From Rhodocyclaceae bacterium UBA2250 (GTDB lineage Bacteria; Pseudomonadota; Gammaproteobacteria; Burkholderiales; Rhodocyclaceae), in the NCBI GenBank assembly GCA_002347285.1, contig DDXW01000077.1:1-44804 (forward strand): a stretch of 44,804 nt of DNA, given 5' to 3'. Below the pieces are notes generated by a model, which did not search any database, was not told the DNA's origin, and saw nothing but the letters and a program-made list of their open reading frames with translations. The position numbers and the translations under genes are program-made. Positions 22,171 through 29,708 of the stretch are shown piece after piece. The first letter of the stretch is position 1. Every line of letters begins with the position of its first letter.

Positions 22171-22457
22171 GCGACTGGCTGCGCGCGGACCAGGATGGCG
22201 TGGTGCTGAGCCTGCACATCCAGCCCGGCGCAAAGAAGACCGAGGTCGTCGGCCCGCACGGCGACACATTGAAGATCCGCCTCGCCGCGCCACCGGTGGA
22301 TGGCAAGGCCAACGCCGCGCTGCTCGCTTTCGTCGCGGAGAAACTCGGCGCCGGCAAGGCGGCGGTGGAACTCGTCAGCGGCCAGACCAGCCGCGCCAAG
22401 CGGGTGCGCGTCGCCGGCGTCACGGCGGAGCAGGCGCTCGCCGGGCTGCAGCCGTAA
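22167..22457 (+). CDS. yggU: DUF167 (YggU) family protein
   Basis: A 96-residue protein with the DUF167 signature: IQPGAKKTEVVG near residue 18, LKIRLAAPPVDGKANAAL near 35-52, and a closing VELVSGQTSRAKRVRV. It is a small cytoplasmic alpha/beta protein of unknown function that is regularly found with yggT. The start overlaps the yggT stop by four bases. Confidence 0.92.
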   Translation: MSDWLRADQDGVVLSLHIQPGAKKTEVVGPHGDTLKIRLAAPPVDGKANAALLAFVAEKLGAGKAAVELVSGQTSRAKRVRVAGVTAEQALAGLQP

Positions 22458-22464
22458 GGCCACG

Positions 22465-23301
22465 ATGGCGACTTTTGCGATCGGCGACCTGCAGGGCTGC
22501 TACGACCCGCTGCGCCGGCTGCTCGACTATCTGGATTTCTCGCCGGAACGCGACCGGCTCTGGTTCGTCGGCGATCTCGTCAACCGCGGGCCGCAGTCGC
22601 TGGAAGTGCTGCGCTTCGTCAAGGGCCTCGGCCATGCGGCGGTCACCGTGCTCGGCAACCACGACCTGCATCTGGCCATGCAGGCGGCCGGCTTCGGCAA
22701 GGCCAACAAGGAGGACACGCTGGCGGCGATCCTCGCGGCGCCCGACCGCGACGAACTGCTCGGCTGGCTGCGCGCCCGGCCGCTGTTCCACGTCGAGGGC
22801 GACTGGGCGATGGTGCATGCCGGCCTGCTGCCCGCCTGGGACATCGCCCAGGCACGGGCGCTTTCAGATGAAGTGTCCGCGGCGCTGACGGCGCCGGACT
22901 ACCTCGACTTCCTCGCCAACATGTGGGGCTCGGAGCCGGATGCCTGGCACGACGGCCTCGCCGGCTGGGACCGGCTGCGCGTGGTGGTGAATGCGATGAC
23001 GCGCATGCGCTTCGTCACGCCCGACGGCCGCATGGAATTCCGCGCGCCGGGCGCCAAGGGGCCGCCGGAGCGCGGCCCGGCCGGCTGCCTGCCGTGGTTC
23101 GAGGCGCCCGGCCGCAAGAGCGCCGATCACGCGATCGTCTGCGGCCACTGGTCGGCGCTGGGCTTCCGGCAGACGGACAGGCTGCTGGCGCTGGACTCGG
23201 GCTGTCTGTGGGGCGGCAGTCTGACGGCGGTGCGCCTGGAAGATCGTCGCGTGTTCCAGCTTCCCTGCGGCCGCTCGGCCCAGCCGACCGGCTGGCAGTA
23301 A
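22465..23301 (+). CDS. apaH: Symmetrical bis(5'-nucleosyl)-tetraphosphatase
   Basis: A 278-residue metallophosphoesterase close in length to E. coli ApaH. The metal-binding motifs are IGDLQGCYD (residues 6-14), FVGDLVNRGP, VLGNHDLHL and the later GHWSALGF. It splits diadenosine tetraphosphate to two ADP and can remove Np4N caps from RNA. The ATG lies seven bases after the yggU stop. Its last 287 bases are overlapped on the opposite strand by the extended reading frame of the olsA-like acyltransferase. Confidence 0.95.
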   Translation: MATFAIGDLQGCYDPLRRLLDYLDFSPERDRLWFVGDLVNRGPQSLEVLRFVKGLGHAAVTVLGNHDLHLAMQAAGFGKANKEDTLAAILAAPDRDELLGWLRARPLFHVEGDWAMVHAGLLPAWDIAQARALSDEVSAALTAPDYLDFLANMWGSEPDAWHDGLAGWDRLRVVVNAMTRMRFVTPDGRMEFRAPGAKGPPERGPAGCLPWFEAPGRKSADHAIVCGHWSALGFRQTDRLLALDSGCLWGGSLTAVRLEDRRVFQLPCGRSAQPTGWQ

Positions 23302-24052
23302 CGTTCCCTTCCGCCGGTTCTTCCGCCAGGCCGAGGTGCCAGGCGATCGCCTCGCGGCAGCGCGCCGCCAGTTCGCGCCGATCGGCGCCCGCGCTGGCGA
23401 GCGGCGCCAGCACGCGCACCTGCGCGGTCAGTTCGCTGGCGCGCGCCATGGCCTGCAGCGTCTGCCACAGCGTGACGTCGCCGTCGTAGGCGGGCGCCCG
23501 GCTCGGCCGGCCGGCGCGATCGACGTAGCGCAGCGCCAGCGGCACGACCGGCGCGCCGGCATCGATGGCGCTCTGGAACAGCGCGGCGTGGAACGGCAGC
23601 ACGCGCTCGCCGCCGCTGGTGGTGCCCTCCGGAAACACGCCGACGTGCCGGCCGGCGCGCAGCGCGGCGATCATCGTCTCGCGCGTGCGCTGCGCGGCGG
23701 CGCGCGAACCGCGCGCGAGAAAGATGGTGTCGGTGTTGGCGCACAGCCAGCCGATCAGCGGCCAGTGCGCCACGTCGTCCTTCGCGACGAAGCCGGTCGG
23801 CGCCAGCGCGTTGATGACGAAGATGTCGAGCCAGGAGATGTGGTTCGCCACCACCAGCCCGGCCGGCGGCGGCGCGTGCGCCGCCCCGCCGGCGCCGAGT
23901 TTCACGCCCAGCGTCTCGAGCAGCTGGCGCGACCAGCGCCGCTTGAGCATGCGGCGCGGGCTGGCGCCGAGCCAGGGATAGACGGCGGCGACGGTCGCCG
24001 CGCCCCACAGCAGATGCAGGCCGACGCGCGCCAGCCGGAACGCGGCGCGCAT
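23015..24052 (-). CDS. olsA: PlsC-family O-acyltransferase (OlsA-like) with long C-terminal extension
   Basis: A 345-residue frame. Residues 1-245 are a PlsC-type acyltransferase with a hydrophobic N-terminal segment (5-30), catalytic NHISWLD (His71, Asp76) and FPEGTTSGG (140-148). OlsB-type genes commonly pair with an acyltransferase of this type, OlsA, which converts lyso-ornithine lipid to ornithine lipid at the inner membrane. A role as lysophosphatidate acyltransferase is the alternative. Residues 251-345 are Arg/Pro/Ser-rich and lie antisense to the end of apaH. They look like read-through caused by lack of a stop codon, although the protein may really carry them. The start is ATG at 24052, 17 bases after the olsB-like stop. 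Confidence 0.8.
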   Translation of the reverse strand: MRAAFRLARVGLHLLWGAATVAAVYPWLGASPRRMLKRRWSRQLLETLGVKLGAGGAAHAPPPAGLVVANHISWLDIFVINALAPTGFVAKDDVAHWPLIGWLCANTDTIFLARGSRAAAQRTRETMIAALRAGRHVGVFPEGTTSGGERVLPFHAALFQSAIDAGAPVVPLALRYVDRAGRPSRAPAYDGDVTLWQTLQAMARASELTAQVRVLAPLASAGADRRELAARCREAIAWHLGLAEEPAEGNVTASRSAGPSGRREAGTRDDLPGAPPSDCRPTDSPSPAPAACPSAGSPAPTSGRRRSRDRRSCGRAPRTTAGSRPGRAPAAPWRPARGIPCGRRA

Positions 24053-24069
24053 TTCAACGCAAGCCGCGT

Positions 24070-24846
24070 TCAGTTCTGGCGCTCCACGAAGTGTTTCGAG
24101 TAGCGCGCATCGACGCGCGTCATCGGCAGCAGCAGCAGCAGATCGGCGGTGTTGAAGTCCGGATCCCAGGCCGGTTCGCCGCACACCCAGGCGCCGGCGC
24201 GCATGTAGCCCTTGAGCAGCGGCGGAATCTCGGGGTTGGGCAGCGCCGCGATGCGGTCGAGCGGCAGCGGGTGGCGCGGAAACACGCGGTACTCGACCGG
24301 CGCGCGATGGCCGGCGAGCGCGTAGTGGATGCCGACGGCGTTGTGGCCGCCATCCTGCATGCCGATGCTGGCGCAGCCGATCAGGTATTCGTGGCCGCCC
24401 TGCTGCATGTAGCGCGCCAGGCCGGCCCACAGCAGGGCGATGGTCGCGCCGGTGCGGTAGTCGGGGTCGATGCAGGAGCGGCCGACCTCGACGATGCGCT
24501 CGCGCAGATGCGCGAGACGGGTCAGGTCGAATTCGTTTTCCGAATAGTAGCTGCCGACCTTGCGCGCCGCCTGCGGCGGCAGGATGCGGTAGGTGCCGAC
24601 GATGCGGCCGTTCGCCTCGTCGCGCACGATCAGGTGGTCGCAGTAGGGATCGTAGATGTCGCGGTCGACGCCGGGCGTCTGCGAGGGCAGCGTGGCGCCG
24701 AGTTCATCGGCGAACACGCGCCAGCGCAGTTTCTGCGCGGCGAGGATTTCGGATTCCGTCGCCGCCAGGGTGACGTGCAGCTTGGCGCGGGACGGGCGCT
24801 GCGGGGCGGCGCTTGCGCCGGTCTGGGGTGCGTTCCGGTGTTCCAT
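24070..24846 (-). CDS. olsB: OlsB-like GNAT acyltransferase (ornithine lipid synthesis)
   Basis: A 258-residue GNAT-fold protein of the OlsB / hemolysin-like family. Characteristic segments are LRWRVFADELGA (about 40-51), DHLIVRDEANGRIVGTYRIL, YYSENEFDL, VEVGRSCIDPDYR and the following GCASIGM. OlsB attaches a 3-hydroxyacyl group from ACP to the amino group of ornithine (or a related amino acid). The following PlsC-family gene would add the second chain, so the two can make a phosphorus-free amino lipid. The ATG at 24846 is chosen because AAGGAG lies ten bases upstream; an in-frame start 13 codons earlier is possible. The amino acid head group is not proven. Confidence 0.83.
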   Translation of the reverse strand: MEHRNAPQTGASAAPQRPSRAKLHVTLAATESEILAAQKLRWRVFADELGATLPSQTPGVDRDIYDPYCDHLIVRDEANGRIVGTYRILPPQAARKVGSYYSENEFDLTRLAHLRERIVEVGRSCIDPDYRTGATIALLWAGLARYMQQGGHEYLIGCASIGMQDGGHNAVGIHYALAGHRAPVEYRVFPRHPLPLDRIAALPNPEIPPLLKGYMRAGAWVCGEPAWDPDFNTADLLLLLPMTRVDARYSKHFVERQN

Positions 24847-24890
24847 TGCCGGTCTTCTCCTTGTCAGTGCGTTGGGCAGCCGCACTGTAG

Positions 24891-24920
24891 GAAACCGGCG
24901 TTACGGATTCTTTACGCCGG
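24891..24920 (-). terminator. Weak hairpin terminator after ychF
   Basis: Read on the minus strand, CCGGCGT and ACGCCGG form a 7-bp stem with a 12-base loop, followed by GTTTC. It lies 20 bases after the ychF stop. The T run is short, so efficiency is uncertain. Confidence 0.4.
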
Positions 24921-24940
24921 AATGACGGGAAGACGACAGA

Positions 24941-26035
24941 TCAGACGTTGAACAGGAAGTTCATCACGTCGCCGTCCCTGACGACGTAATCCTTGCCCTC
25001 GGCGCGCATCTTGCCCGCTTCCTTGGCGCCGTGCTCGCCGCCGCAGGCGATGAAGTCCTCGTAGGCGATGGTCTGGGCGCGGATGAAGCCGCGTTCGAAG
25101 TCGGTATGGATCACGCCGGCGGCCTGCGGCGCGGTGTCGCCGCGATGGATCGTCCAGGCGCGCACTTCCTTGACCCCGGCGGTGAAGTAGGTCTGCAGGC
25201 CGAGCAGGTGATAGGCGGCGCGGATCAGCCGGTTGAGGCCCGGCTCGTCCATACCCATGTCGGCGAGGAAGATCTGCTTGTCCTCGTCGGCCAGGTCGGC
25301 GATCTCGGCCTCGATCGCCGCGCAGATCGGCACCACGTCGGCGTTCTCCTGGGCGGCGTGCGCCTGCACCGCGTCGAGGTAGGGATTGTTCGCGAAGCCG
25401 CCTTCCTTGACGTTGGCGGCGTAGAGGACCGGCTTGGCGGTCAGCAGGAAGAACTGGCGCAGGTTGCCCCACTCCTCCTTCGACAGATCGAGCGCGCGCA
25501 CCGGCTTCGCCTGGTCGAGTTGCGCGCGGCACTTCTCGAGCACGTCGACGAGCAGCTTGGCTTCCTTGTCGCCGCCGGCCTTGGCCTGCTTCGAGTAGCG
25601 CGCCAGCGCCTTCTCGACGGTGGCGAGGTCGGCGAGACACAGCTCGGTGTCGATCACCTCGATGTCGCGCAGCGGATCGACGCTGCCCGAGACATGCACC
25701 ACGTTGTCGTCGGCGAAGCAGCGCACCACATGGACGATCGCGTCGGTCTCGCGGATGTTGGCGAGGAACTGGTTGCCCAATCCTTCGCCCTTGCTGGCGC
25801 CGGCGACCAGGCCGGCGATGTCGACGAATTCGACGATCGCGTGCTGGACCTTCTGCGGCTTGACGATCTTCGCCAGCGCCTCGAGACGCGGGTCGGGCAC
25901 CTCGACGATGCCGACGTTCGGCTCGATGGTGCAGAACGGGTAGTTGCTCGCTTCGATGCCCGCCTTGGTCAGGGCATTGAACAGGGTGGACTTGCCGACG
26001 TTGGGCAGCCCGACGATGCCGCATTTGAGGCTCAT
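24941..26035 (-). CDS. ychF: Ribosome-associated ATPase YchF (OLA1 family)
   Basis: A 364-residue Obg-family P-loop protein. The G1 motif is GLPNVGKST (8-16), switch and G3 motifs are FVDIAGLV, and the G4 position diverges from NKxD, as in this ATP-preferring family. A helical insert follows, and the C-terminal TGS domain (about 280-364) includes RAWTIHRGDTAPQAAG and DFERGFIRAQ. It binds ribosomes and influences translation and stress responses. The start overlaps the pth stop by four bases; pth-ychF is a standard pair. Confidence 0.97.
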   Translation of the reverse strand: MSLKCGIVGLPNVGKSTLFNALTKAGIEASNYPFCTIEPNVGIVEVPDPRLEALAKIVKPQKVQHAIVEFVDIAGLVAGASKGEGLGNQFLANIRETDAIVHVVRCFADDNVVHVSGSVDPLRDIEVIDTELCLADLATVEKALARYSKQAKAGGDKEAKLLVDVLEKCRAQLDQAKPVRALDLSKEEWGNLRQFFLLTAKPVLYAANVKEGGFANNPYLDAVQAHAAQENADVVPICAAIEAEIADLADEDKQIFLADMGMDEPGLNRLIRAAYHLLGLQTYFTAGVKEVRAWTIHRGDTAPQAAGVIHTDFERGFIRAQTIAYEDFIACGGEHGAKEAGKMRAEGKDYVVRDGDVMNFLFNV

Positions 26036-26640
26036 GGCTCTTCCTTCTTCGGGGGTGCGGGTTTCGAATTGATCCTTTGCGTGGCGGCGTTGAAGTCGCT
26101 CTTCGCCAGCAGCGGCCAGGCCAGCAGCGCGCGGTCGATGGCGGCGTCGATCTCGCCCGCCTCTTCCTTGCGCGGCGGCTTCAGCACGTAATTGACGACA
26201 TCGTTCCGGTCGCCGGGATGGCCGATGCCGATCCTGAGCCGCCAGTAGTCCTGCGTGCCGAGATGGCTGGTGATGTCCTTGAGGCCGTTGTGGCCGCCGA
26301 GGCCGCCGCCGAACTTGAAGCGCAGCTGGCCGGGCGGGATGTCGAGTTCGTCGTGCACGACCAGCATCTCGGCGGGCGCGATGCGGTAGAAGTGCGCGAG
26401 CGCCTGCACCGCCTGGCCGGAACGGTTCATGAAGGTCTGCGGCTGCAGCAGCCAGAGATCCCTGCCATCGACGCGCGCCTTGGCGACCAGGCCGTGGTAG
26501 CGCGACTCGCGGGAAAACGCCGCGCCCAGTTCGCGCGCCAGCCGCTCACAAAACCAAAACCCGGCGTTGTGCCGGGTTTCGGAATAGTCGGGGCCGGGGT
26601 TGCCGAGCCCGACGATGAGCCGGAGGGCCGTCGAAGACAA
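26032..26640 (-). CDS. pth: Peptidyl-tRNA hydrolase
   Basis: A 202-residue enzyme that releases peptides from drop-off peptidyl-tRNA. It has the N-terminal IVGLGNPGPDYSETRHNAGF with catalytic His24, and the active-site segments FMNRSGQAV, VVHDELDIPPG and GGGLGGHNGLKDI. The start is directly adjacent to the rplY stop with no spacer, and the stop overlaps ychF. Confidence 0.97.
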   Translation of the reverse strand: MSSTALRLIVGLGNPGPDYSETRHNAGFWFCERLARELGAAFSRESRYHGLVAKARVDGRDLWLLQPQTFMNRSGQAVQALAHFYRIAPAEMLVVHDELDIPPGQLRFKFGGGLGGHNGLKDITSHLGTQDYWRLRIGIGHPGDRNDVVNYVLKPPRKEEAGEIDAAIDRALLAWPLLAKSDFNAATQRINSKPAPPKKEEP

Positions 26641-27291
26641 TTACTTCTTCTCGGCGGCCGGCTTCTTCTCGGTGATGACCTGGGTCTCGACCGGGGCTGC
26701 GGCTTCCTCCTCGGAGGCGGCGCCGCCGCCGCGCACGACGATGCCGGCCACCACCGGGTCGCCCTCGCCGTGATGCACCACGGTGACGCCGGCCGGCAGC
26801 GCGAGCTGCGAGACGTGCAGCGACTGGCCGCCCTTGAGGTCCTTGAGGTCGACCTCGATGAACCCGGGCAGGTCCTTCGGCAGGCACTTGACGTCGAGCT
26901 CGGTGATGACGTGCTGGACCATGCCGCCGTCGAGCTTGACGCCCGGGGCGATCTCGGCGTTGACGAAGTGCAGCGGCACCTTCTGGTGGATCTCGTGCGT
27001 CGCGTCGATGCGCTGGAAGTCGACGTGCTTGATCAGCAGCTTGTAGGGGTGCATCTGCACGTCGCGCAGCAGGCACATTTCCTTGGCGCCGCCGAGGTTC
27101 AGGTTGATGACGGAGGAGTGGAAGGCTTCCTTGCGCAGGGCCTGGTAGAGCTCGTTGTGATCGAACTCGATCATCTGCGGCGCGGCCGTACCGCCGTAGA
27201 CGATGCCGGGAACCCGGCCGGCGCGACGCAGGCGGCGGCTCGCACTCGATCCCTGCACATCGCGCTTGGTGGCGTTGATTTCAAATTGCAT
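26641..27291 (-). CDS. rplY: 50S ribosomal protein L25 (CTC/TL5 form)
   Basis: A 216-residue long form of L25 with the N-terminal 5S rRNA-binding domain (1-92, starting FEINATKRDVQGSSASRRLR) and a C-terminal TL5/CTC domain. It ends in a Glu/Ala/Lys-rich low-complexity tail. The ATG at 27291 matches the family N-terminus. It sits between prs and pth, and a hairpin precedes it in the prs-rplY spacer. Confidence 0.96.
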   Translation of the reverse strand: MQFEINATKRDVQGSSASRRLRRAGRVPGIVYGGTAAPQMIEFDHNELYQALRKEAFHSSVINLNLGGAKEMCLLRDVQMHPYKLLIKHVDFQRIDATHEIHQKVPLHFVNAEIAPGVKLDGGMVQHVITELDVKCLPKDLPGFIEVDLKDLKGGQSLHVSQLALPAGVTVVHHGEGDPVVAGIVVRGGGAASEEEAAAPVETQVITEKKPAAEKK

Positions 27292-27303
27292 GGTGATGAC
27301 TCC

Positions 27304-27333
27304 AGAAAAGACCCTGCCCGCGACCAGGCAGGG
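27304..27333 (-). terminator. Intergenic hairpin between prs and rplY
   Basis: On the minus strand CCCTGCC and GGCAGGG form a 7-bp stem around an 8-base loop, followed by TCTTTTC. It starts 12 bases after the prs stop. It may partly terminate prs transcripts or stabilise a processed end, as rplY begins soon after. Confidence 0.5.
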
Positions 27334-27344
27334 GGTTGAGAAAA

Positions 27345-28295
27345 CTATTCGACGAACAGCGAGGAAACAGATTCCTCGTTGCTGATGCGGATGATGGTCT
27401 CGGCCAGCAGGCCGGCGATCGGCACGACGCGGATGCGCGGGCAGGCCCGGGCGTCCTCGCGCAGCGGGATGGTGTCGGTGACGACCAGCTCGTCGAGGTC
27501 CGACTCGGCGATGCGCGCCACGGCGCTGCCCGACAGCACCGGGTGCGTGCAGTAGGCCATCACCTTCTTGGCGCCGTGCTCCTTGAGCGCGCGCGCGGCC
27601 TTGCACAGCGTGCCGGCGGTGTCGACGATGTCGTCCATGATCACGCAGCTGCGCCCGGCGACGTCGCCGATGATGTGCATCACCTCGGAGACGTTGGCCT
27701 TCGGGCGGCGCTTGTCGATGATCGCCAGGTCGGTCTCGAGCAGCTTCGCCGCGGCACGTGCGCGCAGCACGCCGCCGACGTCGGGCGAGACGACCATCAG
27801 GTCGTCGTGGCGCTGCTTCCAGATGTCGCCGAGCAGGATCGGCGTCGCGTAGATGTTGTCGACCGGGATGTCGAAGAAGCCCTGGATCTGGTCGGCGTGC
27901 AGGTCGACGGTCAGAACCCGTTGCACCCCGACCGCCTGCAGCATGTTGGCGACCACCTTGGCGGCGATCGGCACGCGCGCCGAGCGCGGCCGGCGGTCCT
28001 GGCGTGCGTAGCCGTAGTAGGGCACGGCGGCGGTGATGCGGCCGGCCGAGGCGCGCTTGAGCGCGTCGGCGAGGATCACCAGTTCCATCAGGTTGTCGTT
28101 GGCCGGCGCGCAGGTCGGCTGCAGGATGAAGACATCCTTGCCGCGCACGTTCTCGAGCAGTTCGACGCTGCTTTCGCCGTCGGAGAAGCGGCCCACCGTG
28201 CAGCGGCCGAGCGAGATGCTGAGGCGCTTGGCGACGTCGGCGGCCAACTTCGGGTTGGCGTTGCCGGTGAAGACCATCAGACTGTCGTAGGCCAT
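27345..28295 (-). CDS. prs: Ribose-phosphate pyrophosphokinase (PRPP synthetase)
   Basis: A 316-residue class I PRPP synthetase that makes PRPP from ribose-5-phosphate and ATP for nucleotide, His and Trp synthesis. Motifs include FTGNANPKLA at the N-terminus, the ATP-binding RQDRRPRSARVPI and DLHADQIQGFF, and the PRPP loop region VIMDDIVDTAGTL. In related bacteria prs directly follows ispE and tRNA-Gln; here a 4.3-kb element separates them. Confidence 0.97.
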   Translation of the reverse strand: MAYDSLMVFTGNANPKLAADVAKRLSISLGRCTVGRFSDGESSVELLENVRGKDVFILQPTCAPANDNLMELVILADALKRASAGRITAAVPYYGYARQDRRPRSARVPIAAKVVANMLQAVGVQRVLTVDLHADQIQGFFDIPVDNIYATPILLGDIWKQRHDDLMVVSPDVGGVLRARAAAKLLETDLAIIDKRRPKANVSEVMHIIGDVAGRSCVIMDDIVDTAGTLCKAARALKEHGAKKVMAYCTHPVLSGSAVARIAESDLDELVVTDTIPLREDARACPRIRVVPIAGLLAETIIRISNEESVSSLFVE

Positions 28296-28323
28296 GCGCG
28301 TCTCGGTGTCTCTGAAAGCGAAA

Positions 28324-28370
28324 CGGGCAGACGCAGAGGGCGGCGGGATCCGGCGTTCTGAGTCTGCCCG
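28324..28370 (-). promoter_or_regulatory. Hairpin in the prs leader
   Basis: CGGGCAGAC (28324-28332) and GTCTGCCCG (28362-28370) form a perfect 9-bp stem around a 29-base GC-rich loop, 28 bases upstream of the prs start. There is no T run, so it is not a standard terminator. It may mark the 5' end of prs mRNA after tRNA processing, or act as a leader structure. Confidence 0.4.
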
Positions 28371-28378
28371 GTGGGAAT

Positions 28379-28427
28379 CTGGCTGGGGAGGTAGGATTCG
28401 AACCTACGCATGCCGGAATCAAAATCC
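28379..28427. repeat. Left attachment-site repeat (partial tRNA-Gln copy)
   Basis: A 49-bp stretch identical to 32714-32762. It corresponds on the minus strand to the tRNA-Gln gene from the anticodon arm to the encoded CCA and one base beyond. The 5' part of a tRNA is missing here, so it is not a functional gene. It marks the prs-proximal boundary of the integrated element. Confidence 0.92.
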
Positions 28428-28512
28428 CGGCGGTTCAAATAGTTACAACTAACCAGCGATAAAAACAATAACAAAAACAACGGGCGCGAATTCTATCCTA
28501 ATTGTCGCCGTT

Positions 28513-28521
28513 TGTGGATAA
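28513..28521. promoter_or_regulatory. Perfect DnaA-box sequence next to an AT-rich patch
   Basis: TGTGGATAA is the complement of the consensus DnaA box TTATCCACA. It lies just inside the left end of the element, 30-70 bases from the AT-rich run GATAAAAACAATAACAAAAA. The 28428-28571 stretch holds no gene. One box alone can occur by chance. Confidence 0.3.
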
Positions 28522-28571
28522 CTGTCTCTATTTTTCCGTCAGTGCACCAAGAATGCGCCACGGCGAGCCGC

Positions 28572-29009
28572 TCATATCCTCAGCCCTTCGCTCTCGCTCG
28601 GTGCCGCCGCCATGCCGGCATCGTTCCGATATTCCTCCTCCGTGTCGGCTATTTCCTGCCGCAGTTGCTCTTTCGTCATGGCCACCACAGGCAACCAGCG
28701 ATCAAGGTTCGGCTCGCCCGTATGGATCGAATAATGGATGAACTCCGCCAGGGCGATGATTGCACCACGGACATGCTGCGGCATGGCCCCAAGGGAATCC
28801 GCCAGCTTTGCAGCGTCATTGAACCGCCACAAAAAAAAGTCCTCGGGCCGGCTGCCGCAGTTGCCAACATCTTCGGCGCTGGCATACAGCACGCGAAGCG
28901 CCTGCATTGCCGCAAGCGCCCCGCGTTGGCACTCCCCTTCCGCATCCGGGGCAACACCCGAGATAAAAGTCAGCGCTGGCGGGACGGCGGCCTGTTCGTG
29001 ATCGCTCAT
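28572..29009 (-). CDS. Hypothetical element protein, 145 aa
   Basis: A 145-residue protein that I do not recognise. The middle contains WRFNDAAKLADSLGAMPQHV and FIHYSIHTGEPNLDRW, and the C-terminus is acidic and Glu-rich (QEIADTEEEY). There is no membrane segment or signal peptide. Its ATGA start overlaps the stop of the 78-residue gene upstream, which supports real translation as part of a three-gene minus-strand run starting with the excisionase-like gene. It is the last gene before the left attachment repeat. Confidence 0.65.
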   Translation of the reverse strand: MSDHEQAAVPPALTFISGVAPDAEGECQRGALAAMQALRVLYASAEDVGNCGSRPEDFFLWRFNDAAKLADSLGAMPQHVRGAIIALAEFIHYSIHTGEPNLDRWLPVVAMTKEQLRQEIADTEEEYRNDAGMAAAPSESEGLRI

Positions 29010-29242
29010 GCCGCACCCCTGTTCCCGGCACAGATCGCCGCGTCGATTCGGTTATGCAGGCCCGTCGTGCTATTCGCAAGCATGGCCGCAAGCTGGGCTA
29101 TCTCGCCGTTCCCTGCCTCAACAGCGAGCGTCCGCACATCAGCGGCGATGCAATACAGGTTGAATAGCTCGCTCATGATTTCCGGATAGGAAATGTCGCC
29201 AGCGGCCGGCGCGGCGACATTGGACGAATCGCGGGCGCTCAT
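29006..29242 (-). CDS. Hypothetical element protein, 78 aa
   Basis: A small protein of no recognised family. A helical core reads MSELFNLYCIAADVRTLAVE, followed by AQLAAMLANSTTGLHNRID. The ATG at 29242 is chosen because GGGTGG lies about six bases upstream. It is linked by a four-base overlap to the 145-residue gene and follows the excisionase-like gene by 41 bases, so the three are likely one transcript. Confidence 0.6.
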   Translation of the reverse strand: MSARDSSNVAAPAAGDISYPEIMSELFNLYCIAADVRTLAVEAGNGEIAQLAAMLANSTTGLHNRIDAAICAGNRGAA

Positions 29243-29283
29243 TGCAGCCACCCTTTCCCGGCCTGCGCCGTCGCCTTGCGGGA

Positions 29284-29700
29284 TTACAGCCAGGCATCGA
29301 AGGCCGGCAGATCAATCAGCACCTTGCGGCCCAGCGCGACCCACACGCCGGCCGGCCCGCTGCCGTTGCCGGGGATCGTTTCGCCTCGGCTGTTCGTCCG
29401 GTCGAATGCGCGGAATTTCAGGTCGCGCAGCGCTGCTTTCGAGAACGGCCGCAGCGCGGCGCATTCGGCGATGGACACGAAGCGCCGGGCGGCCCCGGCT
29501 ACCACCGTGCCGACATCACTGGCGGCACGGGCCAGCGCCAACCGTTCGGCCGCGCTTTCCAGCCGGGCGACGGCCTCCTGTCCGATCACGGCCAGCGCCG
29601 CGCGGCGGGCCGCTTCCAATTCGGCTTGCGCCTGGAACAACGGGGGGCAGGTTTCGCGGGCATGCCCGGCCGCGTCGGGGGTTGCAGTTGCTCTAGCCAT
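29284..29700 (-). CDS. Excisionase-like DNA-binding protein
   Basis: A 138-residue protein. The N-terminal half is Ala/Glu-rich and helical. The C-terminal part, from about residue 85, reads LRPFSKAALRDLKFRAFDR and ends in ALGRKVLIDLPAFDAWL. That arrangement (a short winged-helix reader followed by an Arg-Lys-Val-Leu-Ile beta strand and a terminal FxxWL helix) is common in AlpA/excisionase-type proteins of integrated elements. The ATG at 29700 is preceded by a perfect AGGAGG. Its upstream region carries three copies of a CTAAGTG/TTTCGA motif that may be its binding sites. The assignment to excisionase is inference. Confidence 0.6.
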   Translation of the reverse strand: MARATATPDAAGHARETCPPLFQAQAELEAARRAALAVIGQEAVARLESAAERLALARAASDVGTVVAGAARRFVSIAECAALRPFSKAALRDLKFRAFDRTNSRGETIPGNGSGPAGVWVALGRKVLIDLPAFDAWL

Positions 29701-29708
29701 GATGCCTC

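Noticed and set aside
28379..28427. A second tRNA-Gln gene next to prs
   Set aside because: Only the part from the anticodon arm to CCA is present. The acceptor 5' strand and D-arm are missing, so it is an attachment-site remnant.
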